The position numbers and the translations under genes were made by a program. Shown piece by piece: positions 1 to 10,906 of a DNA stretch of 64,000 nucleotides. This stretch comes from Zingiber officinale (taxonomy: Eukaryota; Streptophyta; Magnoliopsida; Zingiberales; Zingiberaceae). The stretch lies in contig NC_056001.1 of the NCBI RefSeq assembly GCF_018446385.1, positions 107,982,436-108,046,435 on the forward strand. The letters run 5' to 3'. Position 1 is the stretch's first letter. Every line of letters begins with the position of its first letter. The notes under the pieces are model-generated. The model was given only the letters and a program-made list of their open reading frames with translations. It had not been told where the DNA came from and made no database searches.

Positions 1-249
1 ATCTTTTTTGTACCCCAGATGTACCTTCTTTGTCGTCTATCATCCCTTCGGAAGCTTCTGGAAGCTGTTTCCCGCCAAATTAAGCAAATTATCATACGGT
101 CATATATTATTCTCATATTTTTCATATATCATGCATATTTAATCATGCTAATCCTTACTGGTTATGTTTACGAGATTTAGTAAGTGTGAATGTCTTCGTG
201 CCTGGTCAGATTTTAACAGGTCGATCTTATACTAATAGCCTTATAAAAG

Positions 250-805
250 TGCAGATTTATGTGCCCATCCGAGATTATATTACTGAGTGAGTTATGTTTA
301 TGCTCGACCAAGTATTTCCCAGCCAAGTGTCTTCTGTCCACCTAAGTTTGTATATCTGCTCGCTCATCCGAGATTATATTACCGGGTGAGTTATGTTTAT
401 ACTCGACTGGATATTTCCCAGCCGAGTACCTTCTATCCACCCAAGTCTGTACATCTGCTCGCTCGCCCGAGATTATATTACTGAGCGAGTTATGTTTATG
501 CTCGACCGGATATTTCCCAGCCGAGTACCTTCTATCCACCTAAGTTTGTGCATCTGCTGACTTGCCCGAGATTATACTATCGGGCAAGTTATGTTTATGC
601 TCGACTGGACATTTCCCAGTTGAGTACCTTCTATCCCCCTAAGTCTGTACATCTACTCGCTCACCTGAGATTATATTACCGGGTGAGTTATGTCTATTCT
701 TGACCGAAGATTTCCCAACCGAGTACCTTCTATCTCCCAAGTCTGTATATATGCTCGCTCATCCGAGATTATATTACCGAGCGAGTTATGTTTATGCTCG
801 ATTCG
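250..805. repeat. 99-bp tandem repeat array, about 5.5 units
   Basis: The landmark GAGATTATAT recurs at 271, 370, 469, 568 (as GAGATTATAC), 667 and 765, giving a period of 99, 99, 99, 99 and 98 bp. Each unit also holds GAGTTATGTTTATGCTCGAC and TTTCCCAGCCGAGTACCTTC with scattered substitutions. Because 99 is divisible by three, frames stay open across units on both strands, so the short open frames here are repeat artefacts and not genes. The array decays into unrelated sequence after about 805. Confidence 0.9.
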
Positions 806-1752
806 ACTACGACTGTCGAACTTGTTTGAATGTACTACCTCCTCATCCGTCTCTTAGTTCAGCCGAACTTACATTCTCAATCAGCCTGGTGTTCTCGGTC
901 GAGAGTTCATGCTCGACCGAGATTTTCATACCAGGCGTAGGTGCGTGTGTTAATATTTCATCCATTTTGGTTCATTCAGCATTCCATGCACGGACGAGAT
1001 TTGTCTGCCAAGCATATCTATCTATGTCTCATCTTCAGTCAGTTCTAGACCGGCCAGTCTCCTATTCTAGCCCAGGATTTGCTTATCGAGAACATTCACT
1101 TCACCCTAGCTTCTCTACTTCTTCTCTCTTCTACTTATATCCCCTTTCACATCATTGTACGGGGTCTCTCCCCCCCCCCCCCTTTTATAACCCATATCAG
1201 TATGGTAATATCATGCATATCCATGTGAACGCAATCATGAATAACAAACATAGTTGCATAACTATCAATAATAGGTCAACATATAAGGACAAACAATAAA
1301 GTGTCAGTGTAGGAGCAATATAGGATAGATTAAGGTAATCGAGTAAATGTAACCTCATCAAACATGGTAGTAAACAATCATATATTATAATCAAATCTAT
1401 CAAGAAGATAAGCAAGATCTACCCACCTCAATATGTAGCTCATCTTAATTATCTTCAAGTCCAATGTCTGCCTTGAGCTCAACTCTTCTTTCACAGCAAA
1501 TGGCTACGATGGTCGGCGGAGGTCTATCGATAGTGCCCCCAGTTCATCACAATGGAACAACAACGACGGTAGGGAGGCGACCGTGATAGGGCAGAGAAAA
1601 GGTACCTGCTTCGGTGGAGTTGCGCAGCAACTTCCTCCAAGATGACGGCGATGCGATGACAATGTAGCAGCAAACATGGCACATCCATGCATGCAGTGAC
1701 TGTTCGCTGAGAGGGAGGCCAGTAGCAACGGCTTGCTCGCCGATGTCATCTC
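806..1752. other. Unassigned repeat-like DNA left of solo LTR S1
   Basis: I find no gene here. A run of 13 C lies at 1170-1182. From about 1200 the base composition and phrases such as TACCCACCTCAA near 1420 resemble the middle of the minus-strand gypsy LTRs seen later (TACCCGCCTCAA near 41610), so part may be a diverged LTR. The stretch just before 1752 continues directly across solo LTR S1 into 3357 onward. The open frame at 700-1299 has no recognisable domain. Confidence 0.35.
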
Positions 1753-3351
1753 TGTTAGATCGGATAAGTGCGATAGAGGGGGGTGAATATCGCACTCTTT
1801 TAAAACTTTTCTTTTTCTTTGGAAATCATAATCGAATTAAAATGAAAGACAAGTTTGTTTTACTTCGTTCGGAGTCTAGGTCGACTCCTACTCGAAGGCC
1901 CGCGATCCTTGACTACACCGATGGGCAATCCACTATAACCCTTCTTTCCAAAATCCTCGGAAAGAAGCAGATCGTACAAATACAAAGATATAAGATAGTA
2001 ACAATCCTATTATCTTATATGAATTTAAATGCAATATAAAAATATACAGACGATACTAAGTAAAGGTTGAAGCTTGGCCGGTACTTCCAGACGGAGTAGC
2101 TTGAAGAGTCGTAGAAGACTTGTAGCACGGTCCGCTTGCAGAGATGAGCTTTGAGATGATCAGAAAATAGTGTTATAAAGCCTCAGACCTCTAGCCCCTT
2201 TTTATAAGTGTAATTGATGTTCGGTCGACCGATCCCTCTGTTCGATCAACCGAACCATCTCCCTTCTTTCCTGGCTGGAGTCTGACGTTAATTCGATCTT
2301 CGGCATTAACTGGTCATTAAGGGTTCGGTCGACCAATCCCCTTGTTCGGTCGACCAAATAGGCTCCTTCCCTGTTCGTCAAGATTTGCCGAGATTCGTAT
2401 TTACTATGCATTAATGGTTGATTGGTTCGGTCGACCGATCAGCTCTTTTTCCTTTTGCTTCTGATCGATGCTGATGAATTAGCCTGTGCTGAGTCATCAT
2501 GGTTCGGTCGACCGATCCTCCGGTTCGGTCGATCGATCCTCCGGTTCGTTCAACCGATCCAACCGAACCTGCAAAACACTGTTAGACAGTAATCCTGCAA
2601 AACATATGTTAGTATAATAATATAATAATGCATGAGTAATGTAGGACAGTAGAACTATCTTGATCTCAACTTGAAAACCTTCCCGATTTCTACAGTTGGA
2701 TCAGCAACCTTAGGTTGTTCCCTTCAGGAACCCGACCTCACTGTTGCTCCTCCAGTTGTTTACCTCAACTTACTTGCCAAACATGGTCCTCCAGACATGT
2801 TTGGACTTTGCCTGCTCAATGTCTGATCGCCTGATCCACTAAGACCTTTCCTGCAATACTATATTAGCCAATAGAATAATAATGTAGAATACAATGGTAA
2901 ACCTAAACATAGATTTACCGAGATCCGCTGGTCTGGTCCGGTCGACCGCGCGTGGTCGACCGAAAATCATCCGATCAACCTTGCTTGGAGTTCACTCCTC
3001 CAAGACTTCTCGTTACCTAAGGTTATCTCCCCCTAGGTTTTTCACCACTTGGCTTCACTCACCAAGACTCAATATTCGACTACCCAGGGATCAGGTCCTC
3101 CAAACCTATCCACCTAGCTTCCATGATATATCGAGATTTCCCTTGCCTCAGTATTCGGCTACCCAGGGATCATGTCCTCCAAACCTATCCACCTAGATTC
3201 CACGATATACCGAGATTTTCCTTGCCTAGCCTGCAACTAGGACTTCCCTTGCCTAGCCTACAACTAGGACTTCCCTAGATCAAGCTCCATACTTAACATA
3301 CTTAAACATATTTGTCTGACATTAAAACCTTGGAGGTCGATTGCACCAACA
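1753..3351 (-). mobile_element. Solo LTR S1, Sirevirus-like copia (TSD ATCTC)
   Basis: The block starts TGTTAGATCGG and ends GCACCAACA, and is flanked by identical 5-bp repeats ATCTC at 1748-1752 and 3352-3356. There is no internal region or second LTR, so it is a solo LTR left by LTR-LTR recombination. It is on the minus strand: the left edge (GATAGAGGGGGGTGAATATC) is the reverse complement of the 3' end of the T1 LTRs. It carries many copies of the palindrome GGTCGACC in the context TTCGGTCGACCGATC (for example near 2220, 2430 and 2500), as the T1 LTRs do, so the two belong to the same or sister families. Confidence 0.93.
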
Positions 3352-3356
3352 ATCTC

Positions 3357-3946
3357 ATCTCTCCGGCCATGGCCCATGGTAGTCGACGGCGATCTATTAT
3401 CCAAGACACGGAAGGAGTAGTGCGGTGACTTGACTGGACAGCAGCTTAGAAGCTCTCTGTGACATGACGTGCAGGAGAAGAAGGTGGCAATCTACTCTTC
3501 GGCCATAACCTATCCAAGAGCACTAATGAGCAACAAAAGAAGATTCATTTACGTAGAAAGCACGTTATTGCTGCTTGTATCTGATTAGTATTTGTATATT
3601 TTTCTATGTTCTTCCGCTTCTTTACTAAACTGATTAGTGTCGAAACAAAGGAATATCCCTTTTCCTAAACATAGAAGTGTAGAAATCAATAAGTAGAGGA
3701 AAGAAATAATATAAAGCTTTTTGATAATCTTATTACTAAAGCCAATAGGCTTATTTATACAAATTGTCCAAAACAATAATGGAAATATTAAATAAGGCAT
3801 ACAATCATAATAATTATAAACATAGTAATAGAATAGACTTGGAAATATTATTTTTACTATTTGATTCATGTCGATCTTGATTGCGTGTCAAATATAATAA
3901 ATCTCAATTGATTGAAATCAATTAGAGATTATTTCCATTATTGTCA
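3357..3946 (-). mobile_element. Copia-A, probable 3' LTR (partial, minus strand)
   Basis: This lies just downstream, in minus orientation, of the Copia-A RNase H C-terminus. A G-run resembling a polypurine tract (minus strand TTTGTCGGGGG, 3949-3959) marks its inner edge. About 300 bp (roughly 3385-3690) recur at 19005-19317 at the other end of the element, including ATCCAAGACACGGAAGGAGT, as expected for paired LTRs. The outer (left) edge is not defined and may continue beyond S1 into the region before 1752. Confidence 0.6.
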
Positions 3947-3956
3947 TTACCCCCGA

Positions 3957-4322
3957 CAAACTCAATGGGAGTGCCTGAACGTTGAGTTTGAGTGCTAACT
4001 TGGTCTAACGTTGTCTAGATAATGGCTTGGTAAATATATCAGCAATTTGATCTTCCGTAGAGATATAAGAAACTGAAAGTTGTCGAGTCGCCACACGCTC
4101 GCGAACAAAATGAAAATCAATCTCTACATGCTTGGTACAAGCATGAAAAATAAGATTTGCTGTAAGATAAGTTGCTCCAATATTATCAAACCATATTTTA
4201 GGCGTACCAGTTAGGAAAAAGTGTAATTCTAAAAAAAAAGAGATTGTAGCCAAATAATATCTGACGTTGCGTTAGTGATAGCTTTATATTCAGCTTCAGT
4301 ACTCGAGCGAGAGACTGTAGGT
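3957..4322 (-). pseudogene. Copia-A polyprotein C-terminus (RNase H), severed part
   Basis: Minus-strand translation gives the end of a Ty1/copia RNase H: a [13 protein letters not shown] motif near 4270-4310, then a conserved WFDNIGATYLTAN stretch and the ADIFTKPL signature near 4020-4040. The frame breaks around 4250-4260. The same coding frame resumes at 10907 on the far side of T1: the interrupted codons around the TAGGT target site read through as [10 protein letters not shown] once T1 and one TSD copy are ignored. This is the 3' end of a dead element. Confidence 0.85.
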
Positions 4323-5651
4323 TGTTGGTGCAAGTTGCACCAGAATCAAACTTAAGTTTTGATGTTGTCAAAGGTTTAAGTTAAGTCTTGTAATGATCTG
4401 ATGATTTGGCTAAGTGTGCAGGCTATCGGGAAAGTCCTAATCACTGCCAGACAGTAAAGTCCAAACAGGTCTGGAGGACCCAACGTTTGGCAGGTAGGGT
4501 GAGGTAAATAACTGGAGGAGCGACGATGAGGTCGGTTCCTGAAGGGAACAACCTAAGGTCGCTGATCCAACTGAAGAAACTGGGAAGGTTTCCAAGTTGA
4601 GATCAAGACAGTTCTACTATCTTATATTACTCATGCATATTACTACTCATGTATTATAACTGTGCTAACTTTGTTTTGCAAGAATATTATTGTTATATCG
4701 AACTAACTTTGTGTTGCAGAATCATATGACCCTTTGGACTTCAAATGGTCATAACTTTTGATTCAGAACTCAGAATCAGGCTCTGTCAGTGGCCACGCGT
4801 CCAGCACTCAGAAACCTTCAATTTACCAAGGGTTCAGTCAACCGAAAAAGGCATTTTATCAGTCGACCGAACAAAGGTTCGGTCGACCGAAAAGGCAATT
4901 TTGGCAAAACATATCAGGCTCAGAAATATGGTATCACAGCATGATCGGTCGACCAAAAATGAGGTTTGGTCGACCAAACAAATAAAAGCATTAATGGAGC
5001 ATTAAGTGCGAATCTCGACGAGAAGGAAAGGAAGCTGATCGGTCGACCGAAAAATGGGATCAGTCGACCGAACCATTAAAGTTCAGTTATTGTCAGAGAT
5101 CGAGCCCACGTCAGACTCTAGCCAGGAAGGAAGGGAGCGGGTTCGGTCGACCGAACAGAGGGATCGGTCGACCGAACGCCCAAGGCACCTATAAAATGAG
5201 GTTCGAAGTCTGAGGCAAGGATAACTCTTCTGATCATCTCGAAAGCTCTTCTTTGCATACGGATCGTGCTACACGTCTTCATTAGCTCAACAAGCCACTC
5301 CGTCCAGAAGTACCGACTGTGCTTCATATTCTATTACTGTCGGTATATTTTCATATTACATTGTACTTATTATTTAGTAAGATAGTAGGGTCTTACTATC
5401 TTACTCATTTGTACGATCTGCTTCTTTCCGAAGGACTTTGGAAAGAAGGGTTATAGTGTTTTTCCCATCGGTGCGGTCAAGGACCGCGGGCCTTCGAGTA
5501 GGAGTCGAACTAGGCTCCGAACGAAGTAAAATACCTTGTCTTGTTTTCTTATTTCCGCTGCACGACTTTAGTTTCAAAATACGAAAAAGAAATAGTTTTT
5601 AAAAGGCGCGATATTCACCCCCCCCCCTCTATCGCTTCAAACGATCTATCA
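4323..5651 (+). repeat. T1 5' LTR
   Basis: It begins TGTTGGTGCAAGTTGC and ends CGATCTATCA (TG...CA). It contains several exact CGGTCGACCG palindromes (near 4870, 5040, 5145 and 5165), mostly within TTCGGTCGACCGAA, and a C-run followed by TCTATCGC near its 3' end. Compared with the 3' LTR it lacks about 21 bp inside the palindrome cluster near 4840. A promoter is expected here, but I cannot fix a start site. Confidence 0.92.
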
Positions 5652-5653
5652 AT

Positions 5654-5665
5654 TGGTATCAGAGC
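5654..5665 (+). other. T1 primer binding site (tRNA-iMet)
   Basis: TGGTATCAGAGC, two bases after the LTR end, is the standard plant copia/gypsy complement to the 3' end of initiator tRNA-Met and continues CTGGTAG. It is a priming site, not a tRNA gene. Confidence 0.9.
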
Positions 5666-5843
5666 CTGGTAGCTCTGAAATTACTTAACCGTTTTTCGAG
5701 CAACTTTAAAAACTTTTTCTTTTTCTTTAAAAGTGTTTTCCTTAATTCTTAAGTTTTTTTCTTCTTCTTTATCTCGCACTGCTAATCCCAAGACAAGAGT
5801 CTTGGAAATTCTTTTTGTTTCTCAATTTTTGGTTCAAGAACAA

Positions 5844-7142
5844 ATGGCACAATCCGAGGGATATTCGACCATGCGTCCTCCGCTATTCGATGGAAGTGAT
5901 TTCCCATACTGGAAAAAGAGGATGGAAGTTTTTCTCAAAATAGACATTGATCAATGGCTTATTATCCGATGCGGCTACACATCACCAGTCAACAATCCAG
6001 AGGAATGGACAGAAGAAATAAAGAAGAAAGTACAAATCGATTCAAAGGCACTCAACACTTTACAATGTGGATTATCAAAAGAAGAATTAAAATGAGTCGG
6101 TCCCTTCGACAATGCAAAAGATTTGTGGGAAAAGTTAGTCAAACTACATGAAGGGACAAATGATACAAAGGTAATAAAGCGTGATCTTTTATTAAATTCA
6201 TTACTAAATATTAAAATGCTAGATGGTGAGTCGGCGAGCCAACTAGACATGAGGATTAAGGACATCCTCAATGGACTACATATCATCGGCCATCAACTTG
6301 AGAATCGCGATATCATCAAGTATGCACTTAATTCATTCCCTCGAAACTCCTTATGGGCATCTATTATAGATGCCTATAAAGTTGCGAAGGATCTTTCCAT
6401 TATTAAATTAGATGAACTATTTTGTGAATTAATATTACATGAGCAGACTAACTTGAGTCAAAACAAGAAAGGGTTAGCTTTGTATGTAGGACCAAACAAG
6501 GAAGCTAAGCCACGAACAAAACCAGAACCAAAGCACTTGAGTCATATAGCATTTATGGCAAAGACAGAAGAGTCTGAATCCGAGTCTGAAGATGAGTACG
6601 AGTCAGAGTCTGACGACGAGTCCGAGATCGACATCGAGTCCAACAAAAGCCACGGATCGGAAGATCCAAATATGGTAACGATTTATTCTAAGTCTAATCT
6701 GCTCAAAGTAGTTAAGTGTTTGTTTAAAAAGTTATCAAAATCATAAAAACAAAATAACTTGTTACTTAAGGAAATAGAACACCTTAAGCAACAAGTTAAC
6801 TTGAGTGATTCGACTAACCAAGTTCAAGTTGGAACTTCAACTCAAGTTGAAAAACTTGAGAAAGAAAATTCTGACTTGAAGGGTCAAGTCGAGCTACTCA
6901 AGAAAACGTTTGAAAAGTTCGATGTGGGATCCAAGTGTATAAATATGGTACTTGGATCACAACGAGCCGTGTACAACAAATCAGGACTCGGTTACAAACC
7001 CAAACAAACAAACAAATCATACTTGTCTCTAATTAGTCAAAAAGTTAGAAGTCAAGTCCAAGCATGGGTCCAAACAAAACATTTAATCAAACCAATTAAA
7101 CCAAACATCTATTTAATCCCTAAGAGTCAAATCATTACTTAA
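5844..7142 (+). pseudogene. T1 gag (UBN2/DUF4219-like), two internal stops
   Basis: The likely start is the ATG at 5844 (MAQSEGYSTMRPPLFDGSDF), giving the typical copia gag opening with FPYWKKRM. One frame runs from there to 7142 with only two breaks: TGA at 6093-6095, in the LK/VGPFDNAKDLWEKL context, and TAA at 6744-6746. The middle has the LNGLHIIG...ALNSFPRNSLW pattern of retrotransposon gag (UBN2 family), then an acidic ESESE-rich stretch and a coiled-coil-like segment near 6780-6910 (EIEHLKQQ, VEKLEKENSDLKGQVELLKK). I see no CCHC zinc knuckle, and the frame ends without protease. Both stops fit single C-to-T changes (CGA to TGA, CAA to TAA). Confidence 0.85.
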
Positions 7143-7589
7143 ATAGACCTTATTTAAGCTATGACTCAGGGGGAGCAACTAGAAAAATAATTCAACCAAC
7201 TTGATTAACCAAACTCATATACTTATGATTAGGTTTATTTCTGCTTAGAATGGTTAGACGAAAAAGGTTTATCAAACCCTACAACATAGCATCGGAATGG
7301 ATTGGGATGATAGTACGTCAAGGAAGCTTTGTCGAAGGCATGTCTAGGATGAATATGGAATTCTACCTGGTGCACTAGACTTAGTGGATCTGACCGAAGC
7401 TACCCCAATCAAACATGAGCTAGTTAGACCAAAATTTAGTATTAAGTTTTTTGGGCGGGAAAAGTTTGGAAAGTGTTCAGCAAGTCGTCTAATGATATTC
7501 AAGTAGGCCATATGCCTCGCCACTGAACTGAAAGCTTATCCTTAGGACGCCTGCTTGATTAACCCAAAGCTAAGTTTGAATCTAACATG

Positions 7590-8530
7590 GGTTCAATAAC
7601 CTTTTTAAATAAATTAAATTCAAACTTAATCTAAACATAATTCAAACATAATTCAAACTTAATTAAATCTAAACTTAAATTCAAACTTAATCTAAACTTA
7701 ATTAAATCTAAACTTAATTCAAACATAATTCAAACATAATTCAAACATAATCTAAACTTAATTAAATCTAAACTTAATTCAAACATAATTCAAACTTAAT
7801 CTAAACTTAATTCAAATTTAATCTAAACTTAATTAAATCTAAACTTAATTTAAATTCAAATTTAATCTAAACTTAATTCAAACTTAATCTAAACTTAATT
7901 CAAACTTAATTAAATCTAAACTTAATTCAAACTTAAATTCAAACATAATTCAAACTTAATTAAATCTAAACTTAATTCAAACTTAATTAAATCTAAACTT
8001 AATTCAAACTTAATCTAAACTTAATTCAAACTTAATTAAATCTAAACTTAATTTTAATTCAAACTTAATTAAATCTAAACTTAATTTTAATTCAAACTTA
8101 ATTAAATCTAAACTTAATTTAAATTCAAACTTAATCTAAACTTAATTCAAACTTAATTAAATCTAAACTTAATTTAAATTCAAATTTAATCTAAACTTAA
8201 TTCAAACTTAATCTAAACTTAATTCAAATTTAATCTAAACTTAATTCAAACTTAATTAAATCTAAACTTAATTCAAACATAATTCAAACTTAATTTAATT
8301 AAAATAAAAATCAAACTTAATTAATTCAAATTAAATTCAAACTTAATTCAAACTTAATTAAATCTAAACTTAATTCAAACATAATTCAAACTTATTTAAA
8401 TCTAAACTTAATTCAAACATAATTCAAACTTAATTCAAACCTAATTAAATTCAAACTTGATCTAAACTTAATTCAAACTTAATCAAAACTTAATTCAAAC
8501 TCAATTAATTTCAAACTTAATTAAACTCAA
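7590..8530. repeat. Degenerate AT-rich tandem array inside T1
   Basis: About 0.95 kb consists of permutations of short units: AATTAAATCTAAACTT, AATTCAAACTT, AATTCAAACATAATTC and AATCTAAACTT. Block lengths vary and point differences are few, typical of replication slippage. G is almost absent from the plus strand. It replaces the position where pol would normally lie in a copia element. Confidence 0.9.
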
Positions 8531-9547
8531 AAATTTATTAAAATTATTTTAAAAACCTAATCAAAATTATTTTAAAACTTAATTAAAAATTATTTTTATT
8601 ATTGTAAAACTTAATTAAAAAATTTAATTAAAATTATATTAATACTTAATTAAAATTATTTCAATACTTAATTAAAATTATTTTAAAACTTAATTAAAAT
8701 ATTATTTTAAACTTAATTAAAAGTATTTTAAAACTTAAATTAAAATTATTATTAAAAAATTTTCGAAACATAACTTAAATTTTTTTTAAAAAAAACTTTT
8801 AAGATCAAGGGTTGGACATTTATCATAAGGACAAATTTTTCTTAGTTTTCTAACCATGCTTGGACTTTTAGGGTTTTATCAATTCTAGGGGGAGCTTCAA
8901 ACTCAATTTTACTTAGTTCTTTCAAATTTATTTTACTTAGTAAATTTTTTAGATTATTTTTCTATTCAATATTAATTTTAAATTGAGTAAATTATTTTCT
9001 TAGTAATATTTCTCAAACTTTTATTCTTTTCATCATTATTTTACTTAGCAAATCTTTTTAAATTTTTATTTTTGCCTTAGTATGTTTTAGCGAAATTTTT
9101 CAAAATTCTATCTTTTTCTAAATTCTTTTTAACTTAGAATGTATATTCAAAATTATTTTTTGCCTTAGTAATATTTTTATCAAAATATTATTCTTTTCAA
9201 AAATAATAATTTTATTTTGATTTGGTAAATTATTACTATACCTTGAGAAGTTTAATTATACTGAGGTGTTAGTTTTTCTTTTACAAACAAAAGGTTAACT
9301 CTCTTTTTAAACATAGCTAAACTTTTTAGAGTGTTAAACCTTTTCACTTTTATGTATTCTTACTTATGCTTGGTTTTTTAGTCTTCCCCTATTTTTGATG
9401 TGTGTCAAAGGGGGAGAGATAGTGAATTCAGGGGGAGTTGCTTAACTCAGGGGGAGAATTAAAAGTTATATTGCTTGTTTATTTAGTTGTTACATATTTT
9501 TAACTTAACTTTGAACCTTGGTTGCCAAACATCAAAAAGGGGGAGAT
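8531..9547 (+). other. T1 3' internal region with multiple polypurine tracts
   Basis: There is no coding potential. The segment is AT-rich with repeated CTTAGTAAATTTTT-like phrases. GGGGGAG tracts recur (near 8889, 9410, 9432 and 9460), and the one directly abutting the 3' LTR, AAAAAGGGGGAGAT at 9535-9547, is the functional-looking polypurine tract. Several spaced PPT-like copies before the 3' LTR are a feature described for Sireviruses. Confidence 0.75.
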
Positions 9548-10901
9548 TGTTGATGCAAGTTGCACCAGAATCAAACCTAAGTTTTGATGTTGTCAAAGGT
9601 TCAAGTTAAGTCTTGTAATGATCTGATGATTTGGCTAAGTGTGCAGGCTATCGGGAAAGTCCTAATCACTGCCAGACAGTAAAGTCCAAACAGGTCTGGA
9701 GGACCCAACGTTTGGCAGGTAGGGTGAGGTAAATAACTAGAGGAGCGACGGTGAGGTCGGTTCCTGAAGGGAACAACCTAAAGTCGCTGATCCAACTGAA
9801 GAAACTGGGAAGGTTTCCAAGTTGAGATCAAGACAGTTCTACTGTCTTATATTACTCATGCATATTACTACTCATGTATTATAACTGTGCTAACTTTGTT
9901 TTGCAGGAATATTATTGTTATATCGAACTAACTTTGTGTTGTAGAATCATATGACCCTTTGGACTTCAAATGGTCATAACTTTTGACTCAGAACTCAGAA
10001 TCAGGCTCTGTCAGCGGCCACGCGTCCATCACTCAGAAACCTTCAATTTAACAAGGGTTCAGTCAACTGAACAGGAGGTTCAGTCGACAGAAAAAGGCAT
10101 TTTATCAGTCGACCGAACAAAGGTTCGGTCGACCGAAAAAGGTAATTTTGGCAAAACATATCAGGCTCAGAAATATGGTATCACAGCATGATCGGTCGAC
10201 CGAAAATGTGGTTCGGTCGACCGAACAAATAAAAGCATTAATGGAGCATTAAGTGTGAATCTCGGCGAGAAGGAAAGGAAGCTGATCGGTCGACCGAAAA
10301 ATGGGATCGGTCGACCGAACCATTAAAGTTCAGTTATTGTCAGAGATCGAGCCCACGTCAGACTCTAGCCAGGAAGGAAGGGAGCGGGTTCGGTCGACCG
10401 AGCAGAGGTATCAGTCGACCGAACGCCCAAGGCACCTATAAAATGAGGTTCGAAGTCTGAGGCAAGGATAACTCTTCTAATCATCTCGAAAGCTCTTCTT
10501 TGCGTAGGGATCGTGCTACACGTCTTCATTAGCTCAACAAGCCACTCCGTCCAGAAATACCGACTGCGATTCATATTCTATTACTGTCGGTATATTTTCA
10601 TATTGCATTGTACTTATTATTTAGTAAGATAGTAGGGTCTTACTATCTTACTCATTTGTACGATCTGCTTCTTTCCGAAGGACTTCGGAAAGAAGGGTTA
10701 TAGTGCTTTGCCCATCGGTGCGGTCAAGGACCGCGGGCCTTCGAGTAGGAGTCGAACTAGGCTCCGAACAAAGTAAAATACCTTGTCTTGTTTTCTTATT
10801 TCCGCTACACGACTTTAGTTTCAAAATACGAAAAAGAAATAGTTTTTAAAAGGCGTGATATTCACCCCCCCCCCCCCTCTATCGCTTCAAACGATCTATC
10901 A
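9548..10901 (+). repeat. T1 3' LTR
   Basis: It starts TGTTGATGCAAGTTGC and ends CGATCTATCA, followed at once by the TAGGT TSD. It is near identical to the 5' LTR apart from scattered substitutions and a gain of about 21 bp in the GTCGAC repeat cluster near 10070. High LTR identity implies a fairly recent insertion compared with the decayed Copia-A around it. Confidence 0.92.
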
Positions 10902-10906
10902 TAGGT

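Larger units (their letters stand above)
4323..10901 (+). mobile_element. T1: non-autonomous, gag-only LTR retrotransposon (TSD TAGGT)
   Basis: This 6,579-bp element has LTRs of 1,329 and 1,354 bp, a PBS complementary to initiator tRNA-Met, a gag-like reading frame and a polypurine tract. It has no protease, integrase, reverse transcriptase or RNase H. Perfect 5-bp TSDs (TAGGT, 4318-4322 and 10902-10906) show it landed in the RNase H region of Copia-A. Palindrome-rich LTRs, a C-run near the LTR 3' end and several GGGGGAG tracts near the 3' LTR resemble Sireviruses (copia). The layout matches the class called TR-GAG: it would need enzymes from a relative to move. Confidence 0.92.

Noticed and set aside
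287-539. Short open frames on both strands with repeated peptide
   Set aside because: They are products of the 99-bp tandem repeat, whose length is a multiple of three; no start context or homology.
250-805. CRISPR-like regular spacing
   Set aside because: Whole 99-bp units repeat, with no unique spacers, and this is a plant genome.
1743-2039. 98-residue plus-strand frame
   Set aside because: Reverse strand of the S1 LTR 3' end; the same bases are LTR in T1.
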